A stretch of DNA of 64,000 nt, from positions 6,387,501 to 6,451,500 of the forward strand of contig NZ_CP031168.1 in the NCBI RefSeq assembly GCF_022354825.1, written 5' to 3'. The position numbers and the translations under genes are program-made. The notes under the pieces were generated by a model. That model worked only from the letters and a program-made list of their open reading frames with translations, was not told the origin of the DNA and did no database searches. This document shows, one piece after another, positions 58,844 to 64,000 of the stretch; positions within the stretch are counted from its first letter, which is position 1, and each line of letters starts with the position of its first letter. Source of the stretch: Paenibacillus sp. H1-7. GTDB lineage: Bacteria; Bacillota; Bacilli; Paenibacillales; NBRC-103111.

Positions 58844-61838
58844 ACGGATTCACCCCATCCCACGGCTTATCGACAACCGGCAGCTGCATGGTTTCAATCA
58901 CGTTGCCATTCGCATCGATAAATCCGAATTCTTGCTGCTTACGCCTTAACTCCCTGTTAATATCCAATACGGTCATTTCCAGCGAGCTTCGGTAATTCAT
59001 GCCGTCAACAACGGCCCGGTTCCAGGCATTATTGATTTCCCGACCTACGAAGTAACCGCCCGGCAGGTTCGGCATATCCTTGTACCATCTCCACTGCGAC
59101 AAAATGACGTTAGCGTCATCTCGTTTCCAAGGAAGCTTGGAGAACGCTTCGACGTTAGCGGTATTCCAACGGAAGGCGATACCGTTAAACGCTTCAAGAT
59201 CCGACCCGTAACGCTCTTGAGTATCGGCGGATGTCCACCATTTCATGAATTCCCATGCCTGGTCTTTCTTCTTGGAGGAGTTGAAAATAACTCCCGACGT
59301 CTGTCCGCCGCCGGACCAGCGAGCGATCGATCCGTCCGGTTGAACCGTGCCCGGAATTTGCGCGATGCCCCAGGAGCCGTTCAGCTCTGGCGCTGCCGCA
59401 GACAGCTGAATGTACATATTGTAGTCGGCAAAACCGATCGGCATCGTTCCCTTGCGGAAGTGCTGGTAGAAGCTGGATACGGAACGGTCCATAGCGTAGA
59501 TGTTGAACAAATCCGTCCATTGCTTGAACGCCTTGAAGCCTTCCGGCTTATCGAGCGCCGTTTTCACGCCGTCCTTATCGAAGAACTCGGCTTTGTTCTG
59601 ATAAATGAATGTCATGAACTCCGTAGGAGGCATGTAGAAGTTCATATAGTTTTGCTGCAGTGTAGGCAGCATATCGTAAACTTCATCCCAAGTGTTTGGA
59701 ATCGCAAGTCCGAGACGGCTCAAAATATCTTTACGATAGTACAGCACGTGGAACGATTGCGTTTCCGGAAGCGCGTAGTACCCTTTGTTGTAATAGAACG
59801 GAAGCCAGGAGCCCGGGCTGTAACGATTGTACACTTCTTTGAAGTCAGGGAATTTCGAAAGATCGTAAACGCTGTTACGTATTGCATAGTCAACCGGCAA
59901 GTCTTGGGTTAACCCCAATGCGATGTCAGGCTGCAATCCGGCAGCGTTCGACAAAACAAGCAGCTGAGCATTTGGAAGCAGGTTTACTTTTACTTGTATA
60001 CCGGTTTCCGGAGTAAACATTTCATCCGAAAGCTCCTGCAGCTGCGTTACATAGTCACGACCGCGTTGAACCCATACGTTCAGCACTTTGTCGTCCATGT
60101 CGCTCAAACGGTTTTTCGATTGGAACGAATAGAAGAAGTTAACGACCATTCCTTTCATCTTGGAAATGAAGGAGGCTTCCATATTCGTAATATCCTTCTC
60201 TGCCGGAGCGATATAAATTTCGTCCAGCTGAAGCGGCTGCTGAACCAATGTTTCAATGAATTTGCTGACCTTCTCGTTCATGGAAGTAATCGTATCCATG
60301 TGATAAGGAATGTCGTCTACTTTCGACAAGAGCTCTTCGATATCCCGGATCGACGTATTGATGCTTTCGCTTACGTTATCTTTACGTCCGTTCACCTGCA
60401 GCACTTGCTCGGACAGCTTTTGCATCTTTTCCGATACGGTAGCTAGCCGCTTCGGCAGATCCGGCATATCCTGAGCGATCTTCCAGGTACGGTTTTTGTC
60501 GTCTTGTCCGCCTGTGAGTGACTTCAAGTCCTGATCGATTCCCATGAGAATATCGGTAATTTCCTCAATTCCCAGAATCACCGGCTTAAACGGCGAATGG
60601 GTGACGGACATCGTCAGCGTATGTTGTCCCTTTTCCAGGTAAAACTCGTAAGGTTTGCCCTGATCGTCCGACAATACAACGCCTTCCCAGCCTGTAGAAT
60701 AAGGGAATCGGTATTGCAGCATTTCCTGGAACGGCACTTTTCCGTCAATCGCAATACGGCGGAACGATGCTTTTTGCGAAATCGTATTTTGCAGCGCCCG
60801 CATTCCGAATTTGTACTTGCCTGATTCAGGAACGTCGATGGTCCAGGTCACTTCCTGGTTTTGATCGTACCACTTTTTACCGCCGATGCTGTTAAACGTA
60901 ATTCTGCCCTTCGCTAATGGCACCGATCTTTGATCCGTATCGGAAACCATCTGAATCGCGGAGTCGCTCTTCGATTTCACATCCTCGGCTTGCAGCGTGG
61001 CAACCTCAGCTGTAACCGGCTTCGATTGCGGATAAGCGGCCGCAACGTCCTTGTACGGCTTAAGCTTCGTTTGCGGTACCAGCTTGATGGATTCCAGAGC
61101 TACCGGCTCGAAGCCTTGGAGACGCAGCGTGTGCGATCCTTTGCTGAAGTACCATTGAAGCGGCTCGGAGTAAGCTCCCGCGGAGTCAATCAGCGGCTTG
61201 ACCGACCATCCCGAAATGTCTTCGGATTTCGGACGGATGTCGTTGCCGTCGATATCCTTCTTAATCGGACGGGCATCCTTCCACTCACGGTACAGCGTAA
61301 TGGAGGAAGCTTCGCGGAACGGGTGCGCTCCGTCCAGCTTCACAGCCCAGTTAATCGGACGGCGAAGTCCTTGGCCGGTAAACGGACGGTAAGAGACGTG
61401 AATTTCGTACAATCCGTCTGCAGGCACGTCGATCTGGTATTCAACCCAGCTCTCACGCGGGCTGTTCCAGATCAGAACGTTGTTCTTGCCTTCGTAATTG
61501 CCTACTTTCGCCACGGACTCATCGGATTTTTGCGATGTCTTCGCTGCGCTGATTTCGATCGGAGCGGCTCCATCCTTAATCCCTTTATCCTTCCAGCCTT
61601 TCAACACGTTGGCATAGTACGGCTCGAATTCCGCCGCCTTAACCACCTGACGCTGATTCGTCTGACCGGACGCGGGTGCTGCGGCATTGGTTTGAGGCGC
61701 AGCCGGCTTGGACGTATCGGCCGCGCTGGCCGATTGCTGCGGAAGCGTCGGAAAGCCGGTGCTGGTCAAACCTAGCGCTCCGATAAGAAGCACTGCAAGA
61801 AAGCGGTTTCGTATGCGTTTCCATTTGACAGCTTGCAA
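58833..61838 (-). CDS. Very large extracellular solute-binding protein with CBM-like modules
   Basis: A protein of 1001 residues when started at TTG 61838, which has AAAGGAG upstream; the ATG at 61865 would lie before that site. A signal peptide covers about 1-40. Two galactose-binding-like beta-sandwich modules follow (about 65-270, WVEYQIDVPADGLYEIHVSY; and 290-440, EVTWTIDVPESGKYKFGMRA). Next is a 150-residue helical, coiled-coil-like stretch. The type 1 solute-binding domain runs from about 600 (NVWVQRGRDYVTQLQELSDE) to the end, with WEFMKWWTSADTQERYG. Normal relatives have about 430 residues. There is no lipobox, so anchoring is unclear; the signal peptide may remain uncleaved. Confidence 0.87.
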   Translation of the reverse strand: MQAVKWKRIRNRFLAVLLIGALGLTSTGFPTLPQQSASAADTSKPAAPQTNAAAPASGQTNQRQVVKAAEFEPYYANVLKGWKDKGIKDGAAPIEISAAKTSQKSDESVAKVGNYEGKNNVLIWNSPRESWVEYQIDVPADGLYEIHVSYRPFTGQGLRRPINWAVKLDGAHPFREASSITLYREWKDARPIKKDIDGNDIRPKSEDISGWSVKPLIDSAGAYSEPLQWYFSKGSHTLRLQGFEPVALESIKLVPQTKLKPYKDVAAAYPQSKPVTAEVATLQAEDVKSKSDSAIQMVSDTDQRSVPLAKGRITFNSIGGKKWYDQNQEVTWTIDVPESGKYKFGMRALQNTISQKASFRRIAIDGKVPFQEMLQYRFPYSTGWEGVVLSDDQGKPYEFYLEKGQHTLTMSVTHSPFKPVILGIEEITDILMGIDQDLKSLTGGQDDKNRTWKIAQDMPDLPKRLATVSEKMQKLSEQVLQVNGRKDNVSESINTSIRDIEELLSKVDDIPYHMDTITSMNEKVSKFIETLVQQPLQLDEIYIAPAEKDITNMEASFISKMKGMVVNFFYSFQSKNRLSDMDDKVLNVWVQRGRDYVTQLQELSDEMFTPETGIQVKVNLLPNAQLLVLSNAAGLQPDIALGLTQDLPVDYAIRNSVYDLSKFPDFKEVYNRYSPGSWLPFYYNKGYYALPETQSFHVLYYRKDILSRLGLAIPNTWDEVYDMLPTLQQNYMNFYMPPTEFMTFIYQNKAEFFDKDGVKTALDKPEGFKAFKQWTDLFNIYAMDRSVSSFYQHFRKGTMPIGFADYNMYIQLSAAAPELNGSWGIAQIPGTVQPDGSIARWSGGGQTSGVIFNSSKKKDQAWEFMKWWTSADTQERYGSDLEAFNGIAFRWNTANVEAFSKLPWKRDDANVILSQWRWYKDMPNLPGGYFVGREINNAWNRAVVDGMNYRSSLEMTVLDINRELRRKQQEFGFIDANGNVIETMQLPVVDKPWDGVNPYVK

Positions 61839-61867
61839 ATTGTTCACTCCTTTCCCATATGACATTG

Positions 61868-62989
61868 TTAATCCATGATTCGTTCGCCGGTTTCATTATA
61901 GAAGAACAGGGCTTTCGACATATCGACGGCCACCTGAACTTTATCTTCCTCATCATAGTGGTAACGCGGATTGACACGGACAACCAGCATCCGATCCTGT
62001 CCAATATCCAGGTGCAGGTACCGGTCGGCTCCCATCAGCTCGCTCAGCTTGTGTGTTCCCGGGATAATCGCGTTCGGGAACGCTTGGAATACCATTTCCT
62101 CCAGGCTGATGTTCTCCGGTCTGATGCCCAGCGTAACCACCTTATTAACTTGCTTGTTCTTGATCAAAGCATGCGCCCGGCCTTCCGGAATCGCAAGGGC
62201 AAACCGCTGCGTATGGAATTCAAGCTTCCCGGTGGCGTTCTCGGTGATGCGCCCTTCGATAAAGTTCATCGGAGGAGAACCGATAAAGCTCGCAACGAAG
62301 GTGTTCGCCGGATTCGTGTAGATCGTTTCTGGAGTGTCCACCTGCTGGATGATACCGTCTTTCATAACAACGATTCTGTCGCCCATCGTCATTGCTTCGA
62401 TCTGGTCATGCGTAACGTAAATCATCGTAACGCCCAAGGTCTTGTGAAGCTTAATAATTTCCGTTCTCATCTGCACGCGCAGCTTCGCGTCCAAGTTGGA
62501 GAGCGGCTCATCCATCAAGAATACTTGCGGATTACGCACGATCGCGCGTCCCAAGGCAACACGCTGGCGCTGACCGCCGGACAGCTGCTTCGGCTTGCGG
62601 CTCAAATACTGCTCGATTTCCAATACTCTTGCCGCCCTCTTTACAGCCAAATCGATTTCGTGCTTAGGCAGCTTGCGCAAACGAAGTCCAAACGCGATAT
62701 TTTCGTAAACGCTCATGTTAGGGTAAAGAGCATAGTTCTGGAACACCATCGCGATGTCCCGGTCTTTCGGAGGCAAATCGTTCACCAGCGTATCGCCGAT
62801 GTAGATCTCTCCTTCGGAGATGTCCTCCAGGCCGGCTATCATCCTTAGTGTCGTCGACTTCCCACAGCCGGACGGTCCGACAAAGACCAAAAACTCCTTA
62901 TCTTTGATTTCCAAATGGAAATCCTTCACGACCGGATGCTTATCTTTCCCATATCGCTTATAGAGATGATTGATAAGAATTCTCGCCAT
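61868..62989 (-). CDS. Sugar ABC transporter ATPase (MsmX/UgpC type)
   Basis: A 373-residue ATPase. Walker A is GPSGCGKST, the Q loop MVFQNYALYPNMSVYENIAF, the signature LSGGQRQRVALGRAIVRNP, Walker B VFLMDEPLSNLDAKLRVQMR and the H loop VTHDQ. A C-terminal TOBE-like regulatory domain (about 235-373) completes it. GGAGGCGGG precedes the ATG. It is the first gene of the operon and the only ATPase in it, so it should energise both permease pairs. In Bacillus, MsmX serves several importers, so sharing with other systems is likely. Confidence 0.94.
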   Translation of the reverse strand: MARILINHLYKRYGKDKHPVVKDFHLEIKDKEFLVFVGPSGCGKSTTLRMIAGLEDISEGEIYIGDTLVNDLPPKDRDIAMVFQNYALYPNMSVYENIAFGLRLRKLPKHEIDLAVKRAARVLEIEQYLSRKPKQLSGGQRQRVALGRAIVRNPQVFLMDEPLSNLDAKLRVQMRTEIIKLHKTLGVTMIYVTHDQIEAMTMGDRIVVMKDGIIQQVDTPETIYTNPANTFVASFIGSPPMNFIEGRITENATGKLEFHTQRFALAIPEGRAHALIKNKQVNKVVTLGIRPENISLEEMVFQAFPNAIIPGTHKLSELMGADRYLHLDIGQDRMLVVRVNPRYHYDEEDKVQVAVDMSKALFFYNETGERIMD

Positions 62990-63030
62990 ATTCCCGCCTC
63001 CACGCGCAAATTTACTTAATCTTAGAAATC

Positions 63031-63075
63031 ATTGTAATGAATTCCGTGTGAAGATAGTGTGAATAATTGTGTGAA
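63031..63075 (-). promoter_or_regulatory. Operon promoter with three TTCACA direct repeats (Pho-box-like)
   Basis: On the minus strand, TTCACA occurs three times (plus-strand positions 63070-63075, 63058-63063, 63047-63052), with periods of 12 and 11 bp. Ten bases further is TACAAT (63031-63036), a good -10 box, while no -35 box fits. This is the layout of promoters activated by OmpR-family regulators, and TTCACA repeats match the published PhoP box consensus TTHACA. The regulator could be PhoP or the local regulator at 49774-50487. Confidence 0.6.
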
Positions 63076-63197
63076 GAGCTGCCATTACGGCATGCTTTTC
63101 CATATTCCGACAATGTTTTACTATTGAAAATGGAAAGAAGTTCAGCGATTCCAAAGTAAAATAGTCCATGAATCTTAAGGCAATTCTTCATTTTTAT

Positions 63198-63226
63198 TTG
63201 AGAACGACTGTGCTATTGTCTAATCT
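63198..63226 (+). promoter_or_regulatory. Promoter of the ABC exporter gene
   Basis: TTGAGA (63198-63203), a 17-bp spacer and TAATCT (63221-63226) lie 36 bp before the ATG at 63262. Confidence 0.55.
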
Positions 63227-63261
63227 GTTGGAAATTTACGACAACTGCAGGGAGGGATTGC

Positions 63262-64000
63262 ATGGATGCGTCCGCTCAAAATCCGGCCGAGCCGGCCGAG
63301 AAGAAAAAGCTGGTCCAACGGTACTTAACGTTTTTGAAGCCTTACCGCTTTACGCTTTTGCTCATTCTTTCGCTCGGCATACTGCAATTTGCCGTGCCGA
63401 TGATCGGGCCCTGGATGACGAAAATTTTGATCGACGAAGTGCTCCCTCAGAAGGAAAGCTTCTGGACGCTTGGAAAAGCGGTCACCTTTCTCGGCGCCGT
63501 GTATGCTTTCGGCATCTGGATCAACTTCTTGCGAAATACCATCACGTTCCGCCTAGGCAACCGGATGGTATACGATATTCGCCATCAGCTGTACCAGCAT
63601 ATGCAGAAGCTGTCGCAGCGCTTTTACGACAACCGGCAGGTGGGAAGCATCGTAACGAGGATTATGAACGATGTGAACGGCGCCCAGAACCTGGTCAACG
63701 GCGGCATCATCAATCTCATCATCGATCTGTTTCTCGTCTTTTTCGCCGGCTTCATGCTGTTCAAGCTGAACTGGCAGCTGGCGCTGCTCTCTTTGTGGCT
63801 CCTGCCTTTGTATTATTTAACTTTTACGAACATGAATGTGCGCATACGGCTGTCCTGGCGGTCCGTCCACCGTCAGATGGAGCGAATTCACGGCGTGCTG
63901 GTCGAGAAAATATCGGGGATGAAGGTCGTTCAATCGTTCAATCAGGAAAAAACAGAGATGGAACGCTTTGAAAAGCAGGCCAAAAATCATATTTCCCACG
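63262..64000 (+). CDS. ABC exporter half-transporter, N-terminal part (cut by window edge)
   Basis: At least 246 codons are present, starting from an ATG at 63262 that has GGAGGG nearby. The reading is open to the window end. It begins MDASAQNPAEPAEKKKLVQR. Membrane helices include FTLLLILSLGILQFAVPMIG and INLIIDLFLVFFAGFMLF. The coupling segment NRMVYDIRHQLYQHMQKLSQ, then YDNRQVGSIVTRIMNDVNGA, and VLVEKISGMKVVQSF are typical of ABC_membrane (YfiB/BmrA-like) exporters. The ATPase domain would lie beyond the edge. It is divergent from the sugar ABC operon. Confidence 0.88.
   Translation, partial: MDASAQNPAEPAEKKKLVQRYLTFLKPYRFTLLLILSLGILQFAVPMIGPWMTKILIDEVLPQKESFWTLGKAVTFLGAVYAFGIWINFLRNTITFRLGNRMVYDIRHQLYQHMQKLSQRFYDNRQVGSIVTRIMNDVNGAQNLVNGGIINLIIDLFLVFFAGFMLFKLNWQLALLSLWLLPLYYLTFTNMNVRIRLSWRSVHRQMERIHGVLVEKISGMKVVQSFNQEKTEMERFEKQAKNHISH

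Noticed and set aside
61859..62848. 329-codon plus-strand open frame opposite the sugar ABC ATPase
   Set aside because: The minus strand carries all ABC ATPase motifs; the plus frame has no family resemblance.
1..64000. tRNA, rRNA, insertion sequences, prophage or replication origin
   Set aside because: I read for cloverleaf-like arms, transposase or integrase motifs, and DnaA-box clusters and found none that I could support.

Overview
The window looks like a chromosome segment of a Gram-positive spore-former of the Paenibacillus type (Bacillota). GC is moderate, GGAGG-type ribosome binding sites are strong, and TTG/GTG starts are frequent. Many genes belong to families typical of Bacillus and Paenibacillus: YpsA, DUF2536/YrzA, DUF2573/YusU, YuiH, CcdC, GlpP, an S-layer-homology protein and MsmX-type sugar ABC parts. 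I saw no tRNA, rRNA, transposase, phage gene or CRISPR array. Both window edges cut a gene: a WecG/TagA-type glycosyltransferase at the left and an ABC exporter at the right.

Layout. 1-12 kb is housekeeping and small metabolic genes: a MocR regulator divergent from a PNPOx-like flavoprotein, YpsA with an MFS transporter, a YuiH-type molybdoenzyme, a lone kduI, an aminotransferase and ilvA. 12-24 kb holds an SLH surface protein divergent from a membrane-anchored FAD oxidoreductase, an ABC exporter, an RsgA-type GTPase that appears to start at ATT, a DEAD-box-type helicase cluster, an SDR and an orphan CheX. 24.1-28.2 kb is a compact operon: Tat-signal gluconate-2-dehydrogenase-like subunit, GMC flavoprotein, TatC, TatA and a cytochrome c lipoprotein. 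The secreted enzyme is thus encoded with its own translocase and electron acceptor. CcdC lies just beyond. 29-38 kb has a CE7 esterase, an MFS transporter followed by a hairpin-rich 114-bp tandem repeat, a 1351-residue secreted beta-helix protein with an AraC regulator, and a cysteine dioxygenase. 38-44 kb has AlkD, a HAD phosphatase, a PadR/DHA2 efflux unit, and LysR with histidinol phosphatase.

44.3-50.5 kb is the glycerol block. glpK and glpD are divergent, glpD has a terminator/antiterminator leader, and glpP (the matching antiterminator) lies convergent to glpD, downstream of an OmpR-type two-component pair. 50.6-63.0 kb is an eight-gene, tightly overlapped minus-strand operon: MsmX/UgpC-type ATPase, very large solute-binding protein, two permeases, a secreted-propeller/YIP1 membrane protein, a secreted DUF5696 protein, and two more permeases. 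It ends in twin terminators and starts at a promoter carrying three TTCACA direct repeats spaced 11-12 bp. I regard this operon as the strongest candidate for an undescribed system: probably surface glycan capture and import, perhaps under PhoP-like or local two-component control. Substrate and regulator are inference.
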